Shown in pieces: positions 40,307-48,803 of a DNA stretch of 49,280 nt. The notes beneath the pieces were generated by a model. It did no database searches. It was not told the DNA's origin and saw only the letters and a program-made list of their open reading frames with translations. The stretch lies in NCBI GenBank assembly GCA_002396805.1, contig DGYW01000013.1:1-49280 (forward strand). The letters run 5' to 3'. Positions within the stretch are counted from its first letter, which is position 1, and each line of letters opens with the position of its first letter. The DNA comes from Firmicutes bacterium UBA4996 (GTDB lineage: Bacteria; Bacillota; Limnochordia; Darwinibacteriales; Darwinibacteriaceae). A program made the position numbers and the translations under genes.

Positions 40307-41353
40307 TTACCTATTATGATCATTCTCTTCAGGTAATATTACAGTAGAAGTAGGATTTTTTGCAGTAGCTGCCCAGCGAAATACTAAGAAGGAAAAGACA
40401 GATCCACCCAACACAATGGGAAGATAGAACACCACGGTACGCCACAGCACAATAAAGGTCCCGAGGGCTTCTGCAGGCAAAACATTTTCCAAAACTAAAA
40501 AGGCAATAAGTTCTGAGGCGCCGGCTCCTCCTGGAATGGGTGAAAACACTGGCGCAATTCCAAAGAGCACCGAAATCCCAAAGCGCGTCCAGGGTTCATA
40601 GGCTCTAAAACCAGTTAAGAGCACAAATCCACCCAAATAATAGACCACATAATACATGAAGGCTACCACTAGACATGCCAGATAGTAACCGAGGTTTTGA
40701 CCAAGGATTCGCCGGTAGGTCCCGCGAAACTCTTCGAGCCAGGCAGCTCCCCGCGACTCTGCTCCCCGCTTGTCAAAGAACCACTTTAGCCAGCGTTCGT
40801 TAAGGGTTACCACGAGCAGAATACCGATTAAAATGGCAATATAACCCAAAGCCCCGAACCTAATCAGCCTGAGATAACGGGCTAAACCCGCCGGAGCATT
40901 AGACATTGTTGAAAACATAATCAATGCTAAGGCTGAGAGGGTGATTTGACCGGCAATTCCTCCTGCGGTAACCACTGCAGTTGCAGCAGGTACCGTTACT
41001 CCGCGACGATAGAGAAAATAAATAATTAAAGCGCCGCCACCGCCTGCAAATGGGGTTACCAGGGTTAAAAAGTTGGCCGCCCCTAAAACAAAGGTCAATT
41101 GCCACCAAGGAATTGGGTGATCCACAGCCCTTGTGAGCATCCCGATGCGCTGCCCATCTACGATCCAGGCGATTAGCACAAAGAAAAGAGCGCCAAAGAA
41201 ATACCTTAAGGGATAGGATTCAAGCTCCCTTAAGACGTCGCTTGGTTTGGCCACTTTCGAAAAGACCAAGACTAGAGCTGCGATACTACAAATAAAAGCT
41301 ATAACAATCCCTTTCCAGGGAATCTTCCAATTCGATGCTTCTGATTTTTGCAT
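40307..41353 (-). CDS. Flippase-like/lysylphosphatidylglycerol synthase transmembrane-domain protein
   Basis: A 348-residue membrane protein with about eight helices, of the UPF0104 family related to the flippase half of MprF. Signatures are the short conserved TPFAGGGG early in the chain and SPIPGGAGASELIAF near the C-terminus. The soluble aminoacyl-transferase domain of MprF is missing, so it is a free-standing transmembrane domain that may move lipids or lipid-linked sugars. It starts 3 bases after the SpoIID-type gene and therefore shares its message. The substrate is unknown. Confidence 0.83.
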   Translation of the reverse strand: MQKSEASNWKIPWKGIVIAFICSIAALVLVFSKVAKPSDVLRELESYPLRYFFGALFFVLIAWIVDGQRIGMLTRAVDHPIPWWQLTFVLGAANFLTLVTPFAGGGGALIIYFLYRRGVTVPAATAVVTAGGIAGQITLSALALIMFSTMSNAPAGLARYLRLIRFGALGYIAILIGILLVVTLNERWLKWFFDKRGAESRGAAWLEEFRGTYRRILGQNLGYYLACLVVAFMYYVVYYLGGFVLLTGFRAYEPWTRFGISVLFGIAPVFSPIPGGAGASELIAFLVLENVLPAEALGTFIVLWRTVVFYLPIVLGGSVFSFLVFRWAATAKNPTSTVILPEENDHNR

Positions 41354-41356
41354 GAC

Positions 41357-42871
41357 TTAATACCTCAATTGTTCCGAATGGGTGATAAGATGTGTTCCAG
41401 GATAATATTTCCCCAGAATATCTAAGTAACTAAGCCCCGCTTCAGCCATACCCTTTGCCCCCCACTGACTCATGCCAAGTCCATGCCCACTTCCGCCACC
41501 ATAGAAAGTGATGGATTGGAGCTGACCTTGCTCGTTAGACCTAGATTCCATAAAGAAAAAAGCACTAGGAAGCAGCGACAAATTGGTTAAGGTGTCTTTA
41601 ACCCGTTTAAGATTAGCTGGTTTGAGGGCACTGCGAATGTTTAGTTCGCCACTGAGAGTTGCTTCACCTGTCGTGCCTTGCACACCCAAACAAGTAACCC
41701 TGCCCCGCTCATCCCGCTCCTTGACCATTAAACCAGTAATAGTGCCCACAGACTGAGGTAATGCAGTTGAAAGGAGTCTAGTCAATTCGGTCATGGTGAA
41801 GGTCGTTTGCCAACGGTACCAAGGTGAGTTACCCTCCAGGGCTAATTCGTCCATCTTACGCCACTGGGCCAAGCTAGTTAAGGCGCCTCTAGGTGAAGTA
41901 GAATAATAGTATGTGGAACCAATGGTCCCATCTTCTTTGGTCAAGATCTGACCAGCCGTTTCTTGAATAGCCCTGGTGGTGCTGGCTGCTTCCGGCTGGT
42001 TGTTGTAGACCTGGGAGTTGGTGCTATCGCTTACATGAAAGCCCAGATGTCCTTGGCGAGAGTAGATAACCTGGGCAACCGCGTAAGTACGGGCCGCCAC
42101 AGACTGGGCCTTTAAAGCTTCTAACGGCCAAGTTATTGGCATCTCGCTCGGTACTACCTGATACAGATATTCTTCCAAACTGACCTCATTAATAGCCAAG
42201 AAACGCTCTGGTTCTACCATCGTTAACTCAAAGCGCCCCCGATATTGTGGATAAAACTTCGTACCAGTACCCCGTTGAAAAGAATTTATTTGGATTAGGC
42301 CGTGAAGATCGGGCCATAAATAGACCCTTTGGTCGAAGTCCCACAGAATACCTTCACCATCAACAATGTGTAGTTTACCGTCCTGGGCATAAACTAGTAT
42401 TTCTGCTCCTGCGTACACCACAAAGCCCCGACCAGTGCCCTTTTCTTCCACATAGAGCTTGGAGGTGGGAGTGAACTTCAGCTGTTCGTGCTCTATGCCC
42501 CGAAACTGATCCTTACTTATGGCTACCTGCATAGTTCGAATATACAAAGGATCATACACATCTAGACGAACAATCTCTCCGTGAAATAAAGTGGCTACTA
42601 CCTCTTCAAAACCTACAAGCACAGCTGCAAGAGGCACAGCAAAAATCTCCTCGTCCCAGTGGTGGTAGCATTCTACTTCGTCATTGATGGGTAGTAAACC
42701 ATGATGTTCAAACTCTACAGAGCTTGCAGAAATCCGCATTACTCGATCCGCAGGCAAAGCCAAGGGAGCATCCGCCCCACTGGCAGTTGCTAACAAGGGT
42801 TGGGCCCAGCCTACGCTGGAGCCTAAACAAAGGATGGTCAAAAGGCTGACCACCTGCAAAAGTTGTTTCAT
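41357..42871 (-). CDS. SpoIID/LytB-domain exported protein
   Basis: A 504-residue exported protein. Residues 1-23 are a signal peptide (KQLLQVVSLLTILCLGSSVGWAQ split as a basic start, hydrophobic core and AxA-like end). The middle 150 residues are a beta-rich region. The SpoIID domain (about 225-500) has LEEYLYQVVPSEMPITWPLEAL with the catalytic Glu, KAQSVAARTYA, and the late GGGSGHGLGMSQWGAKGMAEAG. SpoIID is a lytic transglycosylase acting on denuded glycan strands during spore engulfment; longer LytB-type relatives act on vegetative walls. Its start overlaps the M20 stop by 4 bases. Spore-specific function is not shown by this gene alone. Confidence 0.88.
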   Translation of the reverse strand: MKQLLQVVSLLTILCLGSSVGWAQPLLATASGADAPLALPADRVMRISASSVEFEHHGLLPINDEVECYHHWDEEIFAVPLAAVLVGFEEVVATLFHGEIVRLDVYDPLYIRTMQVAISKDQFRGIEHEQLKFTPTSKLYVEEKGTGRGFVVYAGAEILVYAQDGKLHIVDGEGILWDFDQRVYLWPDLHGLIQINSFQRGTGTKFYPQYRGRFELTMVEPERFLAINEVSLEEYLYQVVPSEMPITWPLEALKAQSVAARTYAVAQVIYSRQGHLGFHVSDSTNSQVYNNQPEAASTTRAIQETAGQILTKEDGTIGSTYYYSTSPRGALTSLAQWRKMDELALEGNSPWYRWQTTFTMTELTRLLSTALPQSVGTITGLMVKERDERGRVTCLGVQGTTGEATLSGELNIRSALKPANLKRVKDTLTNLSLLPSAFFFMESRSNEQGQLQSITFYGGGSGHGLGMSQWGAKGMAEAGLSYLDILGKYYPGTHLITHSEQLRY

Positions 42872-44022
42872 GTTCCCTCATGCTCCCTTTTGGCACTGTG
42901 CAACAAGCGGGGATCTATCAATACATCAACTAGAGTATAAGCTAGGGCTTGAGCTGCGATCATCATGGTATTGAGACCTTCTGGGCTTAAGGAAGCCTGG
43001 GCAAATTCAGCTGTATGGCCCACCAAATCCTCGCCAATACTCAAATAAGGATGAATCGCCGGCACCACCTGCGAAACATTGCCCATGTCAGAGGAGCCTC
43101 GCCCATCAGCGTACTCCACAATCTCTCTGACACCTAGCCTTTGCAGGTTGGCCCCAAAGGCCAGAGCTAAGGGCTGATTAGGCACAAAATTATCGTTGGA
43201 AGGCTCAAACTTCTCCCAAGACACTTGGGTGCCAGTCATTAAAGCTGCTCCCTCCGCAACGCGAAACACCTTGGCCCTAATCTCATCTAAGAGGCTACGT
43301 TGAGGGGCTCTAATATAAAAGCGCGCAACGGCCCTACCTGGCACAACATTAGGGGCCTGACCCCCTTCGGAAATGATTCCATGAATGCGAATACTGTCGG
43401 GCAAATGCTCCCGTAAAGCATTGATGCCATTAAAGAGGGAAATCACTCCATCTAAAGCGTTGATACCGTCCTCTGGTGCGGAGGCGGCATGGGCCTCTTT
43501 GCCAATAAAAACAAACTCATAGGCGTCAATTGCATTACTTCGACTCATGAGCAAGTTTTGATTGGCGGGATGAAACATCATGGCCGCATCGATGTCCCTA
43601 AAGGCATCGGCTTCAACTAGTAAGACCTTACCTCCCCCCGTTTCTTCAGCCGGAGCACCTAAGACGGTGATTTGCCCACCTAGCTGAGGAAGGAAAGGGG
43701 CGATACCTAAGGCAGCACCCACACTGGCCACCCCTATCAGGTTATGTCCACAGGCATGCCCTAATTCAGGAAGAGCATCATATTCACACAATAACGCCAG
43801 ATTAGGCTTACCCTCGCCTAAGACACCCTTAAAAGCGGTTTCTAGTCCAGCTATACCCTGAGTAACGGCATAGCCCGCCTCTTGCAAGGCCGAAGATAAC
43901 AAGCGACTTGCTTCGTATTCGGCGAAGCCCAATTCGGGATTTTTGCCGATCTGGCTGGCCAAGTTTTCCAAAAGAGCGCGGTTCGATTCGATCTCCGCGC
44001 TCACCAATGCTTTCCAATCCAT
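42868..44022 (-). CDS. M20-family amidohydrolase/metallopeptidase
   Basis: A 384-residue di-metal amidohydrolase of the M20D group, close to p-aminobenzoyl-glutamate hydrolase and N-acyl-aminoacid amidohydrolases. The metal site is in CEYDALPELGHACGHN, PAEETGGGK and HAASAPEDGINALD; the dimerisation domain is inserted at about 180-290. The last metal His is in VGHTAEF. It is cytoplasmic. It follows the CoA-binding gene by 10 bases and overlaps SpoIID by 4 bases (ATGA). It could process wall or folate-derived peptides, but neither is proven. Confidence 0.88.
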   Translation of the reverse strand: MDWKALVSAEIESNRALLENLASQIGKNPELGFAEYEASRLLSSALQEAGYAVTQGIAGLETAFKGVLGEGKPNLALLCEYDALPELGHACGHNLIGVASVGAALGIAPFLPQLGGQITVLGAPAEETGGGKVLLVEADAFRDIDAAMMFHPANQNLLMSRSNAIDAYEFVFIGKEAHAASAPEDGINALDGVISLFNGINALREHLPDSIRIHGIISEGGQAPNVVPGRAVARFYIRAPQRSLLDEIRAKVFRVAEGAALMTGTQVSWEKFEPSNDNFVPNQPLALAFGANLQRLGVREIVEYADGRGSSDMGNVSQVVPAIHPYLSIGEDLVGHTAEFAQASLSPEGLNTMMIAAQALAYTLVDVLIDPRLLHSAKREHEGT

Positions 44023-44032
44023 ACCCTCACCT

Positions 44033-44434
44033 CTAGCGGTTCAATTTGCGGTGTTCTTTAAACGTACACTTATCCTGGACGAAAATAAGACCTCGCTCAT
44101 AAGCAAGCACTTCCGCCTCTGAGCTTGTGATTCCTTCCTGCAACCAAATCCCTTGAACGTCGTGGCGGGTCAGGACATCTTCAACGACTTGGGGTACCTC
44201 TGCTGATGGTCGAAACACCACCACCAAATCCACTTGTCCCTCAATTTCACTAACCTTACTGTAGACCTTTTCACCTAGTAATTCCTCGCCTCCAAAAGGA
44301 TTCACAGGAATAATTTTATAACCTTGGTGCTGTAGATAGCGAGGAACAGTATGTGCCGCCTTGGTTGAATCTTTGCTAAGGCCAACCACCGCTATATTCT
44401 TAAGCGCTAAAGCCTTCTCCACTGATGTTGCCAT
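44033..44434 (-). CDS. CoA-binding-domain protein (YccU type)
   Basis: A 133-residue single-domain Rossmann fold of the CoA-binding family. The motifs are IAVVGLSKDSTKAAHTVPRYLQHQGYKIIPVNP (seen as VVGLSKDSTKAAHTV and YKIIPVNP), DLVVVFRPSAEVPQVVEDV, and GIWLQEGITSSEA. A conserved C-terminal DKCTFKEHRKL follows. It is divergent from the 5'-3' exonuclease gene and leads a five-gene minus-strand run. The physiological role of such small CoA-binding proteins is unsettled. Confidence 0.87.
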   Translation of the reverse strand: MATSVEKALALKNIAVVGLSKDSTKAAHTVPRYLQHQGYKIIPVNPFGGEELLGEKVYSKVSEIEGQVDLVVVFRPSAEVPQVVEDVLTRHDVQGIWLQEGITSSEAEVLAYERGLIFVQDKCTFKEHRKLNR

Positions 44435-44473
44435 CTGCTTCGCCCCTTTCTTTCTCCCTTATGGAAGTAGATA

Positions 44474-44482
44474 TGATATAAT
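44474..44482 (+). promoter_or_regulatory. Extended -10 promoter of the exonuclease gene
   Basis: TG-A-TATAAT at 44474-44482 is an extended -10 element with a weak upstream region. The transcript would begin near 44489, shortly before AAAGGAG (44501-44507). Confidence 0.6.
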
Positions 44483-44515
44483 AGATGGGAAATGCTATCC
44501 AAAGGAGTTATACAC

Positions 44516-45364
44516 TTGTCTAAAACCTGTCTCGTTCTTGACTGCTTTTCTCTAGTATATCGTGCTTTCTTCGGTTTACCAACTACAATTAGACGACAAG
44601 ATGGACAAGCGATTAATGCTGTCCTTGGTTTTTATAATACCGTTTCTTCCCTTTTAGAGCAATTCCAACCCGACTATTTATTTGTGGCTTCTGATCATCC
44701 CACACCAACCTTTCGCCACAATCTCTTTGAAGACTATAAGGCCCAGCGGCCACCCATGCCTGAGGATTTGCGGGGACAAATTCCCTTAATCGAAGAGTTG
44801 GTCCATAGCCTAAGTGCACCTTTAGTGCAACTAGCCGGCTATGAAGCTGATGATGTGATTGGCACAATCACCCATCACGCACCTGAAGACACCCATTGCT
44901 ATGTGATCACTACTGATCGTGATGCTTTGCAGTTGGTCAATGAGCAAGTGACGGTGGTTGTACCTAATAGTCGAGCCAACAAAATGTTCACCCCAGAATT
45001 GGTGGAGCATGAAATGGGGGTTACCCCCAAACTTATTCCTGATCTCAAGGCCTTGATGGGTGATGCCAGTGACAACATCCCTGGAATCCCCTTGGTGGGT
45101 CCAAAAACCGCGGTCCGTTGGCTCCAGGCGTACGGCACCCTCGATGAAATCTTAGCTAACTCCCATCACTTACCTGGCAAGGCAGGGGCTAACTTGGCCG
45201 AAAGACAAGAAGAAGCCCTTCTCTACAGGCATCTGGCCACAATTCAGCGGGATGTTCCCACCTTTTGCTGTTGGCAGGCTGGTCGCTTAGACTTCGATGA
45301 AAGTGAAGTGCGCCAAACCTTAGATACCATGGGAATCAGGGCTTCTATTCCTCAAGTAGGTTAG
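44516..45364 (+). CDS. Stand-alone 5'-3' exonuclease (PolI N-terminal domain type)
   Basis: A 282-residue flap-endonuclease-like enzyme, corresponding only to the 5' nuclease domain of DNA polymerase I. Metal-binding residues appear in LVLDCFSLVYRAFFG (D9), AGYEADDVIGT, ITTDRDALQL and LMGDASDNIPG; the helix-hairpin-helix is GIPLVGPKTAVRWL. The TTG at 44516 is chosen: AAAGGAG sits 8 bases upstream, and it gives the expected start MSKTCLVLDCF. An upstream ATG (44492) overlaps the ribosome site. The stop codon abuts the convergent NagZ stop with no base between. Likely removes RNA primers or flaps during replication and repair. Confidence 0.9.
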   Translation: MSKTCLVLDCFSLVYRAFFGLPTTIRRQDGQAINAVLGFYNTVSSLLEQFQPDYLFVASDHPTPTFRHNLFEDYKAQRPPMPEDLRGQIPLIEELVHSLSAPLVQLAGYEADDVIGTITHHAPEDTHCYVITTDRDALQLVNEQVTVVVPNSRANKMFTPELVEHEMGVTPKLIPDLKALMGDASDNIPGIPLVGPKTAVRWLQAYGTLDEILANSHHLPGKAGANLAERQEEALLYRHLATIQRDVPTFCCWQAGRLDFDESEVRQTLDTMGIRASIPQVG

Positions 45365-46924
45365 TTACCCTAAGGAAACAGGTAGCTTCCCTTGGGCTTG
45401 AATTTTTCCAGTTAGTAATTCCACCAAAGGCTCCCACACTACAGAGCGATTGCTATAAGCAGCTACATAAGTTGGTACTTGGGGGAAGGAGTTTAGTTCA
45501 TAGGGTGTCCGGGCTCCAATGACAATTACTTCTTGGGCCACCTCAATTATTTCTTGAATCAACTCACTCTGTCCCTCGTAGCGATGGGCATCTTGGGAGA
45601 CAATAATTACTAAAGGCTGGTTGGTAGTTAATTCTACCAACTTTTTTCTTTCGTCTGCTGAACAAGTGAGTCCGATCTTTTCGCCCTGCACTCGGAAGCC
45701 AGCCCCCCGTAGGTAGTCTGCCAATCCTTGGGCATCGTTAATCTTTTCTTCCGCGATGGAAGTTGCTTGGGCCCTAGTTTCAATGACCACAAATTCTTGT
45801 TGCTGGAGAGGGAGATTGCCTCGATCTTGCACCACAGTCAGACTCTCTCGCACGGTTTGCCTCATAACCTCAAAATGAGCTTGGCTACCGATTGTCCTGG
45901 GCTCGTTCTCCATTTTAGCCAAGGTCTCCTTAGCCTTCTTCACTCTTGCATAGGATTCTTCGATCCGTTCCATGCTAATTCTTCCAGATTTAACCGCATC
46001 TATTACTGCCCAATACGCCTCACTCTGACGCTCAGGCGTGTGACTAATGAGAACCATATCTACGCCAGCTTCAATAGCCAATACGGCCGCTTCGCCCATG
46101 GAGTACTGCTTCGTAATAGCCTCCATTTCCATACAGTCAGTGAAAATGAGACCCGTAAATCCTAACTTCTCTCTAAGAAGTTTGGTTAATACATTATGGG
46201 AGAGGGTGGCAGGCAAGCGCGGATTACTTTCTAGGGCAGGAAAGAGAACATGAGCAGCTAAAATCACCTCTACCCCAGCTGCGATAGCTTGCTCAAACGG
46301 GGGCAGTTCTACTGCACTTAGGCGTTCCCAATCATGGGTAATGATGGGCATGCTTAAGTGGGAGTCTACATTAGTGTCTCCGTGACCTGGAAAGTGTTTA
46401 GCCGTGGCCAAGAGATGTCTTTGAAATCCTTTGATCGCCGCTTTCCCCAACTCCCCAACTAAGCTGGGCTCTGAACCGTAGGAACGAACCCCAATAACTG
46501 GATTAAGGGGATTATTGTTCACATCCACACAGGGTGCCAAATTTACATTAAAGCCTACCGCCCGAAGTTCTTCGCCCATGATAGCCGCAACCTCTTCAAC
46601 TAATTGCGGATTTTTAGTGGCCCCTAGCCCCATATTACCAGGCGAGACACTGACGCCGGTGGTTAAGCGAGCTACTGAACCTCCCTCTTGATCTACGGAA
46701 ATAAGCAAATCGGTCCCACTAGGGCTCTGCCTAGCTAGGTCCTGTAATTCAGCATTAACCCCTTTAATTTGCTCCGGATCCACAATGTTCCGGGAAAAAT
46801 GAATGATACCACCCAAGTTATGCTGCAAAATAAATTCTTTAATATACTCAGGAACCTCACGTTGCTTAAACCCGAACATCATTAATTGACCAACTTTTTC
46901 TTCAAGGGTTAAGTTTTTACCCAT
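45365..46924 (-). CDS. nagZ: Beta-N-acetylglucosaminidase, GH3 (NagZ)
   Basis: A 519-residue GH3 enzyme that releases terminal GlcNAc from muropeptides and glycans. The catalytic nucleophile is D in FTDCMEMEAI; the acid/base pair is in KHFPGHGDTNVDSH. VDQEGGSVARL near the N-terminus is the family signature. The catalytic domain covers about 1-340; a C-terminal domain (about 370-519) follows, as in the two-domain Bacillus enzyme. No signal peptide is seen, so it is probably cytoplasmic, unlike the exported B. subtilis NagZ. Upstream on the same strand, within 14 bases, is the amino-sugar kinase. Works with NamZ on wall fragments. Confidence 0.92.
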   Translation of the reverse strand: MGKNLTLEEKVGQLMMFGFKQREVPEYIKEFILQHNLGGIIHFSRNIVDPEQIKGVNAELQDLARQSPSGTDLLISVDQEGGSVARLTTGVSVSPGNMGLGATKNPQLVEEVAAIMGEELRAVGFNVNLAPCVDVNNNPLNPVIGVRSYGSEPSLVGELGKAAIKGFQRHLLATAKHFPGHGDTNVDSHLSMPIITHDWERLSAVELPPFEQAIAAGVEVILAAHVLFPALESNPRLPATLSHNVLTKLLREKLGFTGLIFTDCMEMEAITKQYSMGEAAVLAIEAGVDMVLISHTPERQSEAYWAVIDAVKSGRISMERIEESYARVKKAKETLAKMENEPRTIGSQAHFEVMRQTVRESLTVVQDRGNLPLQQQEFVVIETRAQATSIAEEKINDAQGLADYLRGAGFRVQGEKIGLTCSADERKKLVELTTNQPLVIIVSQDAHRYEGQSELIQEIIEVAQEVIVIGARTPYELNSFPQVPTYVAAYSNRSVVWEPLVELLTGKIQAQGKLPVSLG

Positions 46925-46937
46925 AGTTGAACCCCCC

Positions 46938-47912
46938 TCATTTCGTTAGACTGCTCCCTAGCTCCGCTACTACCCTCTCTAGGTCTAGATTAAGTGCTTG
47001 GGCTCCTAACAATACGGCGCCTACCACTGGATCAAAATCGGGTAAACTGACAATTTGCTTGGCACCTGCCCGGTTTAGCTCCTCCTGCATAGGGAGGATT
47101 AAATAATCACCAGCTGCAAAAACTCCACCGCAAGCTCCTACCCTACCTGGCTCTCCAATTAAATCTAGATTCTTTAGAGCAGCCACAGCCAAGCGACCTA
47201 GTTGTTGTCCCGCCTGAGCCAAAATGTCTTGACAGTTCTTATGACCCTGGGACGCTAAGCCGGTGACGGTTTTGCTAAAACCACCAATAAACCCCCTGTC
47301 TATAGGGGTACGATAGATGATGGGCACTAGCTGCTCGACCTGGGAGATCTGAAAATACTCTAAAGCTACTTCTTCTAACTTCAGATCTCGGGGAGCCCTA
47401 CCATCATGGCCCCACATGACCTGCCGTAAAGCCTGAACAGCGATCCACAGGGCACTACCTTCATCCCCTAAGATATAGCCCCAACCACCAACGCGACTTC
47501 TCTGTAATCCACTAACTCCGTAAGCGATAGAACCCGTGCCAGCAATAACAATCACCCCATCAGCACCACTTAAAGCGCCTAACTGGGCAATTGTGGCATC
47601 GTGCCGTACTACCACATGAGGAAAGCCTTCTCTTTGGAAGGCCTGGGTGAGATCAACTATATCCGGGGGCCGACTAGCTCCCGAAACGCCAAGGGCTAAA
47701 ACAACCCCAGCGCTGTGAATTTGCGATAGGTCTAACTTACCTTCCCTAAGGGCTTGCTGAGTTGCTTGGGTGACGGAAGCCACAACCCCCTCCACCCCAT
47801 TAGAAGTATAGTTGGCAGGACCTCCTCTACCACTACCTAAGATCTGCCCACTTGTTGTTGTTAAAAGCGCTTGAGACGATGTCCCTCCGCAATCCAATCC
47901 TAGAATATACAT
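46938..47912 (-). CDS. N-acetylglucosamine/N-acetylmuramic acid kinase (BadF/NagK/MurK type)
   Basis: A 324-residue ASKHA-fold kinase. Phosphate-1 loop is LGLDCGGTSSQALL, phosphate-2 VIVIAGTGSIAYG, and the adenosine region ACGGVFAAGDYL. The BadF/BadG family includes eukaryotic-type GlcNAc kinase and clostridial MurK, which accepts both MurNAc and GlcNAc. Its position between a MurR-type regulator and NagZ, with NamZ further upstream, makes the MurK-like activity likely. No MurNAc-6-P etherase (MurQ) is in the window. It starts 4 bases after the regulator stop, so the two are coupled. Confidence 0.85.
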   Translation of the reverse strand: MYILGLDCGGTSSQALLTTTSGQILGSGRGGPANYTSNGVEGVVASVTQATQQALREGKLDLSQIHSAGVVLALGVSGASRPPDIVDLTQAFQREGFPHVVVRHDATIAQLGALSGADGVIVIAGTGSIAYGVSGLQRSRVGGWGYILGDEGSALWIAVQALRQVMWGHDGRAPRDLKLEEVALEYFQISQVEQLVPIIYRTPIDRGFIGGFSKTVTGLASQGHKNCQDILAQAGQQLGRLAVAALKNLDLIGEPGRVGACGGVFAAGDYLILPMQEELNRAGAKQIVSLPDFDPVVGAVLLGAQALNLDLERVVAELGSSLTK

Positions 47913-47916
47913 AATA

Positions 47917-48783
47917 TCATGCCTTTAAGCGATCTAAATTGCGTTGGGAGAGAATCTCCCGGGTTTTTTCGATAGACTCTTGCGAGCGGTTGTAATCTAC
48001 CAAAGCTACAGCTATAAATAAGGTGTCAATAGTGCTCAATTGGGCGATCCGCGATGAAATTGCGCCACTCCGGAAAATATTTTCTTGCGAAGAGGTGAGC
48101 AAGACAAAATCTGCTTGCTGAGCGACTGTGGAAGAGGAGAAATTCGTGATGGCAATGGTGATTGCACCTGCTTCCCTAGCGGCTTCCAATGCTTCCACAA
48201 TTTCCAAAGTCTCTCCTGAATAGGAGATTCCAATAGCCACATCCTGCGGTTTTAATAACACTGCCCGTGTGATCTGCATATGAGCATCCACAAAAGCACT
48301 GGCACGCAAACCGATCCGCGAAAACTTTTGCTCCGCATCTAAAGCTACAATTCCCGAGGCACCCAAACCATAAAAGTGGATCTCTCGAGCTCTAGCCATG
48401 GCCTCAACTGCAGACTTTAGGACCTGAGCGTCTAAGACTTTAGCCGTGTCTTGAAGTGCGGTTACATTAGCTTGGAAAATTTTCTCCTTGATGGTGTGGA
48501 TGTCGTTATCTGGTTCTACCTCACCATAAATGGGCTCTGGTTGAACGGCCACATCTTGAGCTAAGAGGATTTTAAACTCCTGAAACCCCTTATAACCTAG
48601 GCGTTTACAGAATTTAACCACTGTAGCATCACTGACTTCGGATCTGGTGGCCAGTTCCGTGATGGATAGATGCACCACTTCACTGGGATTTTCCAGGATC
48701 TGTTGGGCGACCCGCCGTTCAGCCGGTCTGAGTGTTGGATAGGTACTGCGCAAATGAAGTAAAGTATTAGCCAATTGAGTCAC
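47917..48783 (-). CDS. MurR/RpiR-family transcriptional regulator
   Basis: A 288-residue regulator. An RpiR-type helix-turn-helix fills about 1-80 (TLRPAERRVAQQILENP and ITELATRSEVSDATVVKFCKRLGYKGFQEFK, read as two segments). A SIS sugar-phosphate-binding domain (about 110-260) contains HFYGLGASGIVALD and IGISYSGETLEIVEAL. In B. subtilis MurR controls the MurNAc operon and senses MurNAc-6-phosphate; the same control is inferred here from the neighbours. It follows NamZ by 20 bases and precedes the kinase by 4. Confidence 0.9.
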   Translation of the reverse strand: MTQLANTLLHLRSTYPTLRPAERRVAQQILENPSEVVHLSITELATRSEVSDATVVKFCKRLGYKGFQEFKILLAQDVAVQPEPIYGEVEPDNDIHTIKEKIFQANVTALQDTAKVLDAQVLKSAVEAMARAREIHFYGLGASGIVALDAEQKFSRIGLRASAFVDAHMQITRAVLLKPQDVAIGISYSGETLEIVEALEAAREAGAITIAITNFSSSTVAQQADFVLLTSSQENIFRSGAISSRIAQLSTIDTLFIAVALVDYNRSQESIEKTREILSQRNLDRLKA

Positions 48784-48803
48784 GGTAATCTCTCCTTGAC
48801 CAT

